This document shows, in pieces, positions 13,470-26,779 of a stretch of DNA of 64,000 nt. The stretch's first letter is position 1; every line of letters begins with the position of its first letter. The notes below the pieces were generated by a model. That model was not told the origin of the DNA and did no database searches. It saw nothing but the letters and a program-made list of their open reading frames with translations. This stretch comes from Salminus brasiliensis (lineage: Eukaryota; Chordata; Actinopteri; Characiformes; Bryconidae), in NCBI RefSeq assembly GCF_030463535.1, contig NC_132896.1, positions 23,541,709 through 23,605,708 of the forward strand, written 5' to 3'. The position numbers and the translations under genes are program-made.

Positions 13470-13950
13470 AAACTGTATGTTTGAGAGTGTGAGGGTCAGT
13501 TTAGTCTCTGTGTGATCAGGAGTCTAATGGCCAGGGGGAAGAAGCTGTTGCAGAGACTGTAGTGATGGAGGGATGAGTTGTGGTGTCTGCAATGCTGATG
13601 GCTTTGCAGATGTAGCTTGTGCTGTTAATGTCCATAATGGAAGAGAAGTAAGACCCTATTGATCTTCCCAGCTGTCTTTACTATCCAATGTAGGGTCTTG
13701 CAGTCAGATATGCTGCAATTCCCAAACCTGGAAGTGTTGCAGCTGTTCAGGATGCTCTCTACGGTGAGGTAGGGTTAAGAGGGGAAAGATGGGCTTTCCT
13801 CAGTTTTCTCAGTAAGTATTGGAACTGCTGAACTTTCTTGGCTATATAGCTGGTGTTGAGGGACCAGGTGAGGTAATCCATGAAGTGAATGTCAAGGAAC
13901 TCAATGCTCCTGACAATCTCTACAGCAGAGCTGTAGTTCTATGAAAGACA
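13470..13950 (+). mobile_element. degraded teleost interspersed repeat (AGGGGGAAGAAGCTGTT family)
   Basis: Matches, from memory, an abundant teleost repeat with the ordered landmarks 'gatcaggagtctaatggcc', 'gggggaagaagctgttgcag', 'gatcttcccagctgtcttta' and 'tgctgcaattcccaaacctg', ending near 'ctacagcagagctg'. It is strongly diverged and has no open frame. The segment at 26.16 kb looks like the 5' end of the same family. Confidence 0.75.
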
Positions 13951-14070
13951 GCTATATTTTTGTTATGTTTGCTTCATATGCTCAACCTACATATGTAGAG
14001 GAAATTGTCAGCTTTTATTGAAACTGTTGTTTTTTTCTATTTCTACCATGCTATTTTGCATAGATGGATA

Positions 14071-14071
<1 letters not shown>

Positions 14072-14107
<36 letters not shown>
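14072..14107. repeat. (TTA)n microsatellite
   Basis: About twelve TTA/ATT trinucleotide units in a row with one interruption near the right end. Confidence 0.95.
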
Positions 14108-14111
<4 letters not shown>

Positions 14112-17100
14112 TTCATTATAACTCAAACATTATTAGATTTACAGAGTGACTAGGACTTAATTTTGTTTTCTCCCCAGAAATTCCCCACAAGGGGTGATAC
14201 AAGCTTCCATGGATTGTTTCTCGCCATTATTGACTTTAAAGAAACCTGCACCAGCAGTAAACTGGCCCAATTTATGGTGGGCCAAATTTATTTGTCTCAA
14301 TATAACAAAACCATATTAGAGGGCATGCCAGAGCAAGTGCTTATAGAATGAATAGTGAAAACAAATAAAAATGTTAAAACAATATTTTACTACACTTTCA
14401 AGAATTACTTTCACTTCTTGACAAGTACAAGAACATATACATGTAGTGCAGCTGATTATTTTTTAAAATACATTTTCTGTTTTATCAGAAGTCTCTAAAC
14501 TCAAAATACAAGGAAATAGCAGGGCACCATGACCTATAGGGGAGGCTCTGCTCCAATCTACTTTGTGATGAGCAAATCTGTGTTTTATGGAGTCAACTCT
14601 AACTCTCAACTCATGCTTCTGGACTGAACCAGGACTATTATTAACCAGTTAATCTTCTTTAGAGTAGTTTTGTTTCTGGAGCAGAAGTGTTGGATTGTTT
14701 CTCTTTAATGCGGGTGAAGTTGGCTTCTTATTTGCCAGTTTCTTATTATATTTTTCTGTTCCTCCTTAAATGTTGCAGCCATTACTTCAACTGGCATACA
14801 GGAGTGTAATTGCTGTGTCATTTAAGGTGGAATGGAACATTTAAAATTCCTGTGAAAAACATCCGTTCCAAGTAATGTTTCTAGTCCTGGATTAATGCAA
14901 CTCTTCTCCAATCTTTAAGAATATGCAGGACCTAGTTGTCCTCAGCAGATGTTTGATTGAGGCAAAAACATGATGTCTTTTGGAACCACAGCTTGTGCTT
15001 CCAGCAGCTTATCTGCAGTATGAATTTGTGTTGAGTATTTACCCTGTTTTTATCTGCCTGGTAGCTAGCTAACTTTAAGACGAGTCAGCTGTTTAAATAA
15101 ATGCCACAAACATTCACAGGCTAAACGAGTTGAAGAGACAGGAATAATATTACTGAAATAAATCTTACTGACAGAAGTGTATATTTCTTGCTTTCATATT
15201 TCTGTTTAGTATTTTAAATCAATCACATCAGTAGTACCCACAATTCAGTAAGTCATTGTCAGTGACACAGTTAAATGCAGATGTTGCAAATGTTTAAGGC
15301 TCTACATTATGTTGGGCCTACATACTAAATGTTGCTTGACAGGCCTTGACAGGATTTTGGGGCATATTTAGCTACATCAGTAAAAAATGACAATGAGAAA
15401 AATCTTACAAAGATAAGAATACAAGGTGTGTGTGCTTATATCTTTGTTTAACTCTTCAATTCTGGATACTCTACAGAAAATAAATGCCCCCAGAAAAATG
15501 AAGATGGAAAACCAAAAAATATTGCAGCTGTGCTTAATCAGTATAACAGTAAAATGCTTTTATGCAGAAGAAAACCTTTTTATGTCCTTTTTTTAAATTG
15601 CTTTTCTTACTAAAAGTAAAATTAGTTATAGGTTTAATATGAAAAGATGTATACAGACGTTTGTTTTAATTTAATTTAAATTTAAGTGCACATCATCTAC
15701 AGATAACACCGTTGATGTTAAGGCACCGTTACTGTTTATTTTCTTCTTGTAATATATTGGGAAAGCCAAAATGTTGCATGTTCAAAGGTTCTGACACATT
15801 TATATGTTTTACCTCATCCAATATATTCCAAAACTCAGCATAAAATAGAAATTGTGCTCTAAGATTTGGAGACAATTACCAATTTAAATGTGTTTCCAAC
15901 ATAGAACTTAACTAAATTTCTACGTAGAAATTTAACAGAATATGTCATATGTGTGGTGCATGTGTGGAAATTGAGCTGCATAGATTCCATACATGCACTT
16001 CTTCAGACACTCTGATTTATTGCAGTAATGGTTTACACAGTCCATGCCGTGCAGCTAGCCAATGTTTCTTTGTTAGGATAGAGCTGTAGCATCTAATGTT
16101 TAATGTTGGTGTATAATCTGAGTTCAAACTTTAATCTGCCTAATTAGAAGGTTCTCTCTCATGACAGCCATTTGCCTTAGGTGCCTGTGCATGGCATTTA
16201 CACCATAATTCAGTTAGCAGTAATCAGATTGGACAGAATCAACTATCAGGAACTTGTCTTAAGGCCAGTTACGGCAGGCAATGGCCCGTTTGTCTGCTGC
16301 ATTCCATCGATAGGTCCGGCAAAGGCAAAATAGTCACTGTGGTGTGCGGTGGTTCCAGGAAATCCAAGCTGCCAGACCCGATGACCATCCATCTGGCATG
16401 TGACCTAAATATGAGGCAACATCTGCAAAAGAAAAAACGTTGCTTAATTCACATACTGACCAACTGCACAGTGCTGCTCCTGTAGCAAGCACCTAGTCTC
16501 TTGTGCACAAAAACGTGTCTCTGGAACTGCTGAAAACACACAATCTGCTTTTTCTTTAAAAAAAAAGGAAACAAATCTTGCAAAGTGGGGGAGTTTATGA
16601 GTCATTCTCTGGGCGAAAACAGGTGATGGACAGAGACTGACATGTTCGGTCAGTTGATAATCACAAGGTAGCACTTAAAGCAGGGAAGGGGTCAGCTTGC
16701 ATCTAGTTGACATTTAGAGGTACAATTCAATTTCCTATGATTTTACTCGGAATACCATGGACCTCTATTCAAATAAAAAAAAATAAGCTTTTATTAAATA
16801 GCCACCTTCAGATTACGTAAACATGCTCCATTTGCATGTTCTATTTATGTACTTCCTATTAACATTCAGCCTGAAATTGCTTTTAATAATAATAAGCAAT
16901 TAGGGTTCTTATAGGCAAACATTTTTTAAATAATTATTGTTGCTGTCATGGCGATTCCCTCCGGCACAATATAATTTTAGGAGTGCAGGAGAACATTTGC
17001 AAAAACAATTCCACTGTTTTTCCTAATTATCTTAAAACTTTGTAGTTTAGAGCTAGATAATGCTGTCAGAAATGGTAGATCTTGTTTGTAATGATATCAC

Positions 17101-17224
17101 AGTAAACTGGAACTGTGATTGGTTTAAAATACTCTATGTCCACCACCATAGCTTCACCCAGTACTGCTGTTTTATATTGGCAGACACATGCAATTATACA
17201 AATGCCCTACTCTGCTCGCATTAT
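14108..17224. other. intergenic, unique AT-rich
   Basis: No gene, RNA gene or recognisable repeat seen. ORFs are short and without familiar protein content. Confidence 0.6.
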
Positions 17225-17366
17225 TCACTGATCAACCATAATATTAGTGCCACCTGCCCAATATTAAATACACCCCCCTTGTGCCACCACAACTAATCTG
17301 ACCATTCAGAGCATGGACTCCACAAGACCTCTGAAGGTGTCCTGTGGTATTTGGAAACAATATGTA
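17225..17366 (+). mobile_element. ATCAGCCATAACATTA-family non-autonomous DNA element (fragment)
   Basis: Begins 'gatcaaccataatattagtg' and continues with the landmarks 'gtgccacc', 'gcatggactccacaagacct' and 'ctgaaggtgtcctgtggtat', as in a common otophysan repeat. It is related to the copy at 42.8 kb, and its terminal module is shared with the elements at 46.9 and 60.2 kb. Non-coding. Confidence 0.85.
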
Positions 17367-17370
17367 AGCA

Positions 17371-17468
17371 TCAAGTCAAGTCAAGTCAAGTCAGATTTAT
17401 TTGTATAGCGCTTTTTACAACTGTTGTCGTCACAAAGCAGCTTTACATAATTAGTACTTAATAAAGGA
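17371..17468 (+). mobile_element. (TCAAG)n-headed short interspersed repeat
   Basis: Starts with tandem TCAAG units followed by 'tttatttgtatagcgctttt' and 'acaaagcagctttaca'. This is a very widespread teleost repeat signature. It lies directly after the 17.2-kb element, which suggests a repeat-rich insertion site. Confidence 0.85.
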
Positions 17469-18169
17469 CAGAGACAGAGTAAAAGATGTAAAATGCTGGA
17501 TGTCACATAACTTCCTACTTCTAGCCCTGTTCTATCAGCACTGCATTGGTTTCCAGTTAAATTCTGTATTGTTCTACTATTCTACTATTGACACATGGTC
17601 TCAAGGAAGACTGGCTGCTGAAGTCCCCTGCACCTGTGTCAAACCAGCTGCCCATCTGCCTGCCACTGCTATCTGCCTAACAACTATGCTTAAATGTATA
17701 TAGACTCTATCTGCCAATATTACTATTATATTATTATTATTGCCACCATTAATGATCATCAGTCTCGTAATTCTTATAATATCAACTATGATTATATAGG
17801 TTATATTATATTATAATTATTTCAGCACACCTGAAGAGTAGGACAGTCTTATGAGGTGGAACAGTGACTTTTATCAATAATCTATAAATAGCTCTATATA
17901 TCAGCCATACCTGATAACAATAAAAAAATATTTTTAATCTAGATTAAACATATTGAGGACTGTGTAAAAGATGTAAAATGCTGGTTTGTTCCTCCAGCTC
18001 TGAGGAGCAGTGTTTTTTTGTACTCTTACTGACAACGGCAGTTGTAAAAAAGAGCTATACAAATACATTTTATTTGATTCAACTTACTTGAAGTGGTTAT
18101 CTTTAATTTTACATGCTTGTTAACATTGACTCTTCCGTATGTTTTATATTTTAAATGAATAGCAGTGTT
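17469..18169. other. intergenic, unique AT-rich
   Basis: Contains ATTATTATT-rich sequence near 17720-17820. The phrase 'agatgtaaaatgctgg' occurs near 17484 and again near 17968, hinting at a diverged local duplication. No gene. Confidence 0.5.
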
Positions 18170-18174
18170 TACTG

Positions 18175-18440
18175 AATAGCAGTATTTGGTGTGTTCTCCC
18201 CATGTCTGTGCAGGTTTCCTCTGGGTACTCCAGTTTCATCCTGCCTCCCAAAATATAGTAGGTGAACTGGCTATGCTAAATTTCCACCTGGGTGTGAGTA
18301 AATGAGTGTGTGGTACCCTGCAATGGATGAAGCCCTGTCCAGGGGGAATTTCTGCCTTGCGCCCAATGATTCTGGGTAGGCTTTAGACCTACCACAACTC
18401 TGAACTGGAAGAAACAGATAAGAAAATGAATGGATATGTG
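18175..18440 (+). mobile_element. degraded teleost SINE/LINE-tail-like repeat
   Basis: The ordered landmarks 'gtgttctccccatgtctgtg', 'caggtttcctctgggtactc', 'ggatgaagccctgtccaggg', 'gcccaatgattctgggtagg' and 'aaatgaatgg' match a very common fish repeat whose end is shared with L2-type LINEs. It is short, diverged and non-coding. Confidence 0.8.
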
Positions 18441-19539
18441 CACCTATTAAATTTTCTTGTGGTCGTTTGGTTTTGCATGGTGAAAAGTTAAAGCAGTCAT
18501 GTCTCATTTCCTTGGTTTTCTCCCCCTTTAGCTCTCCCGGCCATCATTCTTCATTCTTCTTCTGCATTTTCATCCCACCTCTTGACACAATCATCCCATC
18601 TCTCTTTGCTTTTCCTATCCTACCTTCTTTATCCTTCCCCATTCCCTCTCATCTCTTCCCATTTCTATCATACCAAACCCCACCCCTATCATCCCAATGC
18701 CCAACCCCTTTTAACCCACACCCCATCCTTTATTCTGCCTCTTCCAGTTTTTTCTGCACTGTTTCAGGTCACCTTTGCTGCCAGACACCCTGAATTCCAT
18801 TTCTACTTTGTCCACATGTTCACAGCGAAGTTTAAACTTAGCTCCACTTAGCTGGGAGGGGGGTGGGGGGGGGGGCTGGTGTCTTTCCAACTACCACAAA
18901 GCATTGCTATGCACTGTATTTTTTTTTTTTTTTACAGATTTCCCCCTGATACTAGTAATCTAATAAGAATAGGTATTTAAACAGACATTTAGAGGTGTAT
19001 ACATGCTACATACTGAAAATGTTCTGAAATGTACTGAAAAGGCTTCTGTTTAATTTTCTGTTTACTATGTTAGTGATTATAATGAAATGTAAGATTAATC
19101 ATTTGAAACCGAGGCCCACATTGTGAGGACAGCTGCATATGTATCCAGTCTCTGCCTCAGTGTAGTAAGTGATCAGGGTCAGCAGAGTTCATAAAATGTC
19201 CAAAAAAAATACACAAATCTTTTTTTACTTATGCAATTCTTTGTTATTTAATTATTTACAATGTTCATCTTAAATAGAGACATATCTGAGTAGCCGAGGA
19301 TCTTGAATCTGAAAGTATGTGTGTATGTGTGACCTATAAATATACAATATAAATATAGGTAGTTTTTTAAAATAAAAGTACATTAAACAGTCAAAACACC
19401 AGGTTAAGCTCTCTTAACATAATCTAGCAAATTATATCTTAATTATAAAAAAGTAATAGAACAGAAGGGTCTAGGCTGCACTAAATAGTCACCTGCTTGT
19501 GTTGCTTGTAAGCATTGTTTTATTTTACAAAAAGTAATT

Positions 19540-19541
<2 letters not shown>
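18441..19541. other. intergenic, low-complexity rich
   Basis: A pyrimidine-rich tract spans about 18515-18790 (hence frames rich in Ser, Pro and Leu that are not genes). A G-run lies at 18856-18875 and a T-run at 18920-18936. The rest is AT-rich unique DNA. Confidence 0.6.
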
Positions 19542-19613
<72 letters not shown>

Positions 19614-19616
19614 TAA
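19542..19616. repeat. (AT)n microsatellite
   Basis: About 65 nt of uninterrupted AT dinucleotide followed by imperfect AT units. Length is probably polymorphic or unstable. Confidence 0.97.
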
Positions 19617-22600
19617 TAATCAATAATATTTTTTTAAATAAACTTAGGAACAACGAAAACACTCATTTATAATAAACATTTAAACTTCAACAATTATTAA
19701 TTATTTGTGTAAAAAACTTTTGACTTTTGTTCATGTTGACTATTTGATTAACATGCAGTTTTTGCAGTCAGCTAATATTGCCAGTCTAGTAATCTATTTA
19801 TTTTGGTATATTGGTTTTTACTTATTTGTTTGTAATTTTTTCTAAACGTGCAAATAAACATTTAGATCAGGTAGCTTTGAGCCTAATACTACTCTGTTTT
19901 ACAGGATAAGATGGTAAATAAATTTAATTAATAAATAAATAACAATAATAACAATAAAGGTTTGGGTATTGTGTGCTGCACAGATATATTAGAGGCTTTA
20001 ACCTTACAACTCTTTTTTTCCTTTTGCTAAATACTGGATATTGTTTGAATAGTCTAAAAAGAAGTTTCTGGCATTTACACAGTGCAGTATACAAATGTGC
20101 TCTCCATTTTAGTCTCACTGACATTCCAGGGCTAGAGTAATGATTTGGTATGGAAATAGTTTATTCACATTGTCCCAGTTATGAACAGCCATGCACATAC
20201 TGTATGTTTGCTAATGTTTCATCCTCTGCCATTAAGCTCACACTTAGTAGTCCTACGTATCACTGTGTAATAAGATAGAAATGGCATGCACTTATGTTTG
20301 CAAATGTATAATCCTCTTTTACTCCTACAGAGTAGGCCTTCATATCCCTGTTTTACTTGACAGGCCAGGCAGTGTTTTGTGTTGCCCCGGGACTGCTTGC
20401 TGTAGCTCCTCTTGTTTGTCTGCTGTCATTGTCGGTGCAAATTGCCCAGAAGGAGTACTTTTGCTTCAGTCTGCCTGTCCGCTTAGTGCTAGATGACCAT
20501 CGCCGGCTGTCTGAAGGAGTACAGGAATCTCTTCATATGAGCATGAGACCCCATCCATCCCTCAACCTCCCCCCACACACCCCTACCCGCTCTTTACCCC
20601 CTTGCTTTAGGTTAGTGCAGTTGCCATGGTTACAGCTTTTCTCCCAGGCAAAGCTTGGGAACATTGTTCAGCAGGCAGCATGGCTCATGATAGACTATGT
20701 AAATATTCATGTTGGAAAGAGGAGGAACTTGTTCCGACTCAAAAAGCAGCTGCTTGTTTAACATGTCACTAACTCAATTTACATTGCGGACTCTGTTAGA
20801 GATGGTGAGAAACAGTATATTCGGTTTAATGGCCTCTGCTGAGTTATATGCATGTAAATCAATAGCTAAAATGTAAAGAATACCTTGCAATTTCAAACAA
20901 AAATGAATGTGGTTTTCTTTATTGGAAATAAATGATCTGAAATGTGTTTAGCTTTCACGTCATATTTTACATGGAAGATCAAATGATGCATACATAGAAC
21001 AATGATGTGTGAATGGTCATTAACCTACTGGTAGTTTATTATAAAACAACTGTGGAAAGGTACATAGAAAAAGAAATTACAAGCAGACTAATCAGTAAAA
21101 AACATGGATATAGGTCAACTGTGTTCAGCACTAATTATTCAATATACATTTTTGAAAACTACTTTCTTACAATTTTAGTCAGCATTTTGTAATGATATGG
21201 TTCTATAATACAACAACTAACTTCATTGTAAAAAACTAAGCAACATTTTTTTTTTCTGTGCAGTATGCCTTTAAGGGCACACAGTATACACAATTATAGG
21301 AGGATTTATTATGATAAGGGCTGAAGACAGATATCCCAGCTTTTGGGCAGATATTTGAAATATTCCATTTCCGCTTCAATCTTCAGGATCACCGCTGACC
21401 TTCACAGGCAAATAGCTTTTCCATAAAGTTTACAGTTTCTCGCCGATCATGTGTTTTTGCTTAAGGTTGGCCCAACTCGACGGAGGGGGGCCCTTCCCAC
21501 ATCACCCCATCTCACAGAAATACAGTGGTGATATACCAAGCGTAAGTATGCAGTGTGACCAGATGGTATGATTTGTATTAGCCGTGCTTTGCTTTCAATT
21601 CGACACAGAACTCTTTCATGGTCAACAAGCGCTTCTCACCAAGTCCGTCTTTCAAAAGGCATTTGGTGTTTATAAAACGTCTGTATGGGGCAAAGTGGGG
21701 ACATCAGGGGCCAACACATCTGGCCTGCACTGTTAACTATATATCCAAACAGTCCCGTGGCTCAGTCTAAACACGAAACCCATGGCTCGGTCCCATATAA
21801 AAGAGGCCTTTACTGAAAAGCGTCCGGCATTGGTGTCAGGGCCAGACTAACTCTTTCAGTCATTAAAGTCACTTTTCAGCATATGGTTAATTGGAGACTT
21901 TTAATTGGTGTCAAACTCTCCAGTCAGCGTGGAGTTATGGGGCCGCCTGACCCGCCAGAGGTCGTTGGCATGGTAACAGGCTGTGCATGGGGAGCAGCAC
22001 CTGTCCCATTACCAGGTACATGGTTTGAGGAAGCCATATGGGCCAGCTGAAAGACCAAACTGTCCTGCAGCCATTTTAACACTGCATATAAAAGCTAAAG
22101 CACACATACAGGGGGTATAATAGAGACTGCTATGAAATTCGTTACCATTTCTTTGTGTATTTATGTAACCTTTTATTTTAGTGGAACATACATATCATTT
22201 ATATCTTACAGAAAACTTTTAAGGTAATGGCTTTTAAGAACATGATTTACCCTGAATTTTTGTAGAACTTTTGTTCCCACAGTCATGAAACACAAAGGCC
22301 TGTGTCTCAATTTTCATTTTCAGGGGAAAAAAGAGGGGCCAAAAATGAAATGACGGTTGCATGCGTGAAAGGAACACCTTGTCTTCATTGCATTTAAGAC
22401 TTTTTTATCATCCTTTTGTGAGCTCACCCACAGTAAAAGAAAATAACGGTGCTTTCTGAAAGTCAACGAGGTGGAGCACTTGTTGGGGCCCAACAAGCCA
22501 CAGACCGGTCCTGAGACCTAAATATAACCACATTGCTGCTCCGGATTCACGGGTCAGTGGCTAAATTAATTCCCATGCCGTTACCCAGTCCAGTGAAGAG

Positions 22601-22930
22601 CCCTAATTGTTGATTCGGGGGTTAATATTTCTCCAGATTTGTCTCTTCGGTTGGTGCTGCCAGTCTGCCGAGGGGGAAGCGACAGGCTTGTGCTGCTTGA
22701 CTACGTTTTTGTCCAGCCATTGAAATGGACTCCAAAGGACACTGGGTGCAATAAGCTAAGACACAGTTGGTATTTGCTGCACTAGCCGCTGAGGCGCCAT
22801 GTGAGGCCAGGCACCGCGCTGCTCTGTCAGCAGCACCACTGGACCATGAACACTGACAGAAAGCAGTGGAATGCCGACCGGGCCGGCCACACACTCTCCG
22901 CCATTGGAAACCCAATACAATGACACCGAG
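19617..22930. other. intergenic with a candidate regulatory block
   Basis: No gene supported. From about 21340 to 22930 the sequence is non-repetitive and GC-richer than its surroundings, with long stretches that read neither as exon nor transposon (for example around 21470-22030 and 22450-22920). I treat these as candidate conserved non-coding elements. Confidence 0.35.
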
Positions 22931-22941
22931 CCTCTTTCTCC

Positions 22942-22973
<32 letters not shown>

Positions 22974-23008
22974 ATCTCTCTCTCTCTCTTTCTCTTTCTC
23001 TCTCTCTC
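22931..23008. repeat. (TC)n microsatellite
   Basis: An imperfect TCTC/TTTC tract of about 78 nt. It produces artificial SLSLS or RERE frames on the two strands. Confidence 0.95.
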
Positions 23009-26000
23009 GTTGCACAGTTAACTGACTTATCTCTTATCCTCTATGCTCCCCTTTCTCCAGGCCACATTCTTTGTGGTATTTGGCAGAGACCTTTAGCTTT
23101 GTCTGACCCTTTCAAAGAGCTGCTCTTTTTCCTCTCTGAGCACTTTCTCTTTTACTTTACTAACTCTTATCCCCCCCACCCCCATCTCCCTCTCTCTTTC
23201 TCTTGACTTTGTGTTTGTTGTTTGTTGTTGTCACCTGTGCTGAAAAGTAGTGAATGCAGCACAGGCAGACACACACAGAGACACACACGCAAGCTTAGCT
23301 CCCGGATCACCGCTTTGATGGGCTAACACGAGGAGATCGCATTCCGTCGTCTGAGGTGCTGAAGTCACACACTCTGCCGTTGTTGCCGAGCACAGAAGGC
23401 CAGCCGCGTTCACGCGAGCGAAAACTTCTGCGAGGACAGATTTAAAGAGTGCCGAGATCGTGGAATTGTCAATTTAACTCGAAATGTCCCGTTACTTTTC
23501 GCATCAGGCGTGCCAAAACGGTCCGGACGTTTGAAGTCACTGCGTTTGCAAAGCAAAGCAAATTTTATTCTGTTTGGCTTACTGGAGCCGAACACAAGCC
23601 AAAACCCATTCCACCACTAAAGCTACAAACAGCCGGAGGCACTGTGAACAATGTTAAAACAAAGCAGTGCATATGAGATGCAAACAAGGCTGGACTAAAA
23701 TAAGGATATTGGACGTACATTAAAAAGACAATAGATAATTCATAACAAGGGCTTTTAATTAACTCTGCTGTGCAGACTTGCCCTTTGATGAATGTGTTGG
23801 ACTGAATATATAAAATAAAAATAAAGCTTCTCACAGTCAGACTAAAGGCTACTAAAAGAAAAACACTGTAGAAATTGGGCTGTTGGGATATGTGAGAATT
23901 TAGGAATATATTGTTTTAGAAAATGTTGTTTTAATACTTCTGGAATGTGCAGTGCCTGCCTCGACAAACAGAAGCTATTGATATTGAACAGAAATGATAG
24001 AAGCCATCAAAAACAACATCATTTATTTTACTTACACAAGGCCTCTAGCAAAACCAGAGAGTATATGCCTGAATCAGAGCACCTGCACCTTTACTTCTTT
24101 ACTCTTTATGTATATAGTACATGTATATGCTTTATTTAAGAATGATAAAGCAAACATATCTGTATATACAAATGTGCATGATTAAGGGGCAGATATATGG
24201 CTTTTTTTCTAACTGATGTTCTAATCTAGTGAAAGAAATCTAATTTTGAGGAGGAACAGACTGCCTTAATTGGTACAGTAAGTAATTATAATAAGTAAAT
24301 ATTTTTAAAATAATATTATGAATTTTTGTTCTTTTTTGTTTTTTGTTTTCAGAAATTCTCTCCGACCTATTTCCAGAATATCTAGTGATTGCACCGCCCC
24401 ACTGTTGTATTGCATGAAAAAGGGACCACCCTTTAAACTTTGAGTCACCACTCCTCAAGTTAGGTTTGTTTAAGTTTTAGCTAGTATTCTGATTTTGCTG
24501 GTTTGAACACCACATGAAATGTAGGCACAGCAACAGTTTTAGTTTTATTATTACCAAAAATGTAAAAGCAGACTTTTATGTATTATCTATAACAAATTTG
24601 GAAATAAGCTTATTTAGTCTTCCATGCCAATAATTCATAAATTCAAAAAAAGAATAAATTCAAAAAGCAGTGCTTGTCATGGGAACCCATACAGACATGT
24701 AAACACAAATGCCTGAAGCTCAGAGCTAAATGGCTAACAGAAAGAGCTAAATGGTTCTGACTCCTCGTCAGGCAAGGCCGAGAGGCAGGAGCTGCTGTGA
24801 CCGAGTAATGGAGCTTTTCAGCTGGAAGGAGAAAAGATTGTTCAGTTCCCTCGATGCCTCCACCGTCTCAGGTGTCCTGCTGGACATGAAGTCACCTTGT
24901 CATTTAATATCGCCCACATTTGAACAGCTGTAGGTCAGCCGTCAGCTCCAAGAAAAAGGCAAAGGCGGGCTTTAATTATGCAAGTATATCTTTTGCTCGC
25001 TTCATTTCCCTCACAAACGAGGGCCTGTGTTCCCTTAAACGCACAAAATCCCCAAAAAGCCATTGCTGGAATTCTTTCTTCTCAATTTCATGTGTGTAAA
25101 AGAAAATGCAGCAGAGGCTTAAATAAATTGCACATGCTGGGAAATGTGTGCACTCAGAGGTCAAAAGGGCCTCCTAAGCATGTACCATTTAGGGCCAATT
25201 TACTAATGTTGGACAACAAGTGCTTCCTGATTCAGATGTCGCCAAAATTTCCTGTTCAAATTTCAAAATGGTTTGTTGTAAACAGTATTCAAGCTTTTTG
25301 TATATGAGAAAAACCAAAAATACAGTTCAGTATAGCTACTAGGAGCCCTGCATTGATCATAATGTTGGGCTGAGTTTCTGAAAAGTATCCCAAACATTAA
25401 TCTGCCAGAATTGAGGTTATGTTTATATTATTTTTAAAATGCTAATTTACCTCTCGTCATCTTCCCTGGTGTTAATCCACCTCAAATCTGTTTTTCTCAT
25501 TGCTGATTGAATTTTATTTTGTAACACAACAAAAAGTCCAAGATGAAAGAACACAACAGGCCTGTTGTCCTCAATTAAAGCCAATCCAGCAAGACAGCTG
25601 GTTGCACTTATGTTTAATTTGAGATAAATTAGCCTGGCTGGACTTGTTAAATAAACACTTGGCCATCCAGGGAGTTATAACCAATGATTTTATTACTAGG
25701 AGGATGATTATTAGCTATATCTGAAAGCAATTTTAGAACACCTATTATCTGTGTTTGTGTTCCTCATTCTAATTAGTGAACTTGTCAAGAAGATTGAATA
25801 TTACACACTTGCCAGAGCACCGACTTGGCCTGGTACAATGAGGTATAACTAGTAAACATGGTAAAATACCAAATATATTTCCTCAATAATGCATATTAAA
25901 GGATTGGCTCAGGTTCATAACCAATTTCTAATGCAGGTCCGGTTGAAAGGTCTATGGACCAGTTTTAAGCTCTGAATCCTTGAAGATTTTGATAACGAAG

Positions 26001-26165
26001 GCCATTTAAATCAAAGGACATTCTGACCAAAAGGTCAACTCAGATACTCAAGCCAAAGAGCTTTTCTCTGTAATCATTTATTGTAATCAACTATTTCATT
26101 TTGATTAGTCTTATGTTTGTCCTCAAAGCAGCAACTACATTTGCCCAGAGTATTAAATGTTTAAA
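23009..26165. other. intergenic, unique
   Basis: No gene recognised. A CpG-richer piece sits at about 23280-23560. ORFs of 60-109 codons here show no protein family I know. Confidence 0.5.
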
Positions 26166-26290
26166 AGTCAAGTCAAGTCAAGTGGGTTTTATTGTAATTT
26201 CTACTACATACAGAGTACACAGTGAAACGAAACAACGTTCCTCCAGGACCATGGTGCAACATAGACACAGTGCATACAGAATAAAATGTT
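26165..26290 (+). mobile_element. 5' fragment of teleost repeat (AAGTCAAGTCAAGTGG family)
   Basis: Begins with tandem AAGTC units, then 'gtgggttttattgtaattt', 'acagtgaaacgaaacaacg', 'ttcctccaggaccatggtgc' and 'cagtgcatacag'. It matches the head of the same repeat family whose body lies at 13.5 kb, as I remember that family. Non-coding fragment. Confidence 0.8.
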
Positions 26291-26779
26291 CGGTAATCAA
26301 ATTAATACTCTGACTTTTTAATAATTCCAAATTTTTTATTCTTTATTTCAATACATTAGAAGTGTTTGGCATTAATAAAAAGTTAACACAGCAATTGAAA
26401 TTCTTAGAAATCCCACCTCCCTTGGCTACAATTTAGCTTGGAGTACTTGTAGCACTTACAGTACTAACAAACTAAAAGGTTTAGTAGGACAATGAAAGAG
26501 CACATAGTGAAGGACAGCACATAGATTTGTCTTCAACATAGATGAGTGCAAAACGTTCTCAGCTTCATAGAAGAAGAACTCCTTTCGTATGACTGGGTTG
26601 GTGTGTGTTTGAATTCAATTCCTCCCATCCCTCAGTCATATAATTCCACTCTTTTGAATTATTTTAGCAACCAGTCAGTGTGACCCATGGTTTGGCTTAA
26701 TCAGTGTCTTGGAAACTGACTATTGATCAGACAATGCTGCCTTTTTTACCACAGTATAATTTATACTATATAAGAGTAT

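Noticed and set aside
18467..18851. Ser/Pro/Phe-rich frames near 18.5 kb
   Set aside because: They arise from a pyrimidine-rich low-complexity tract, not from coding sequence.
22827..23206. Frames rich in SLSLS or RERERE as a repetitive protein
   Set aside because: They are produced by the TC microsatellite at 22931-23008.
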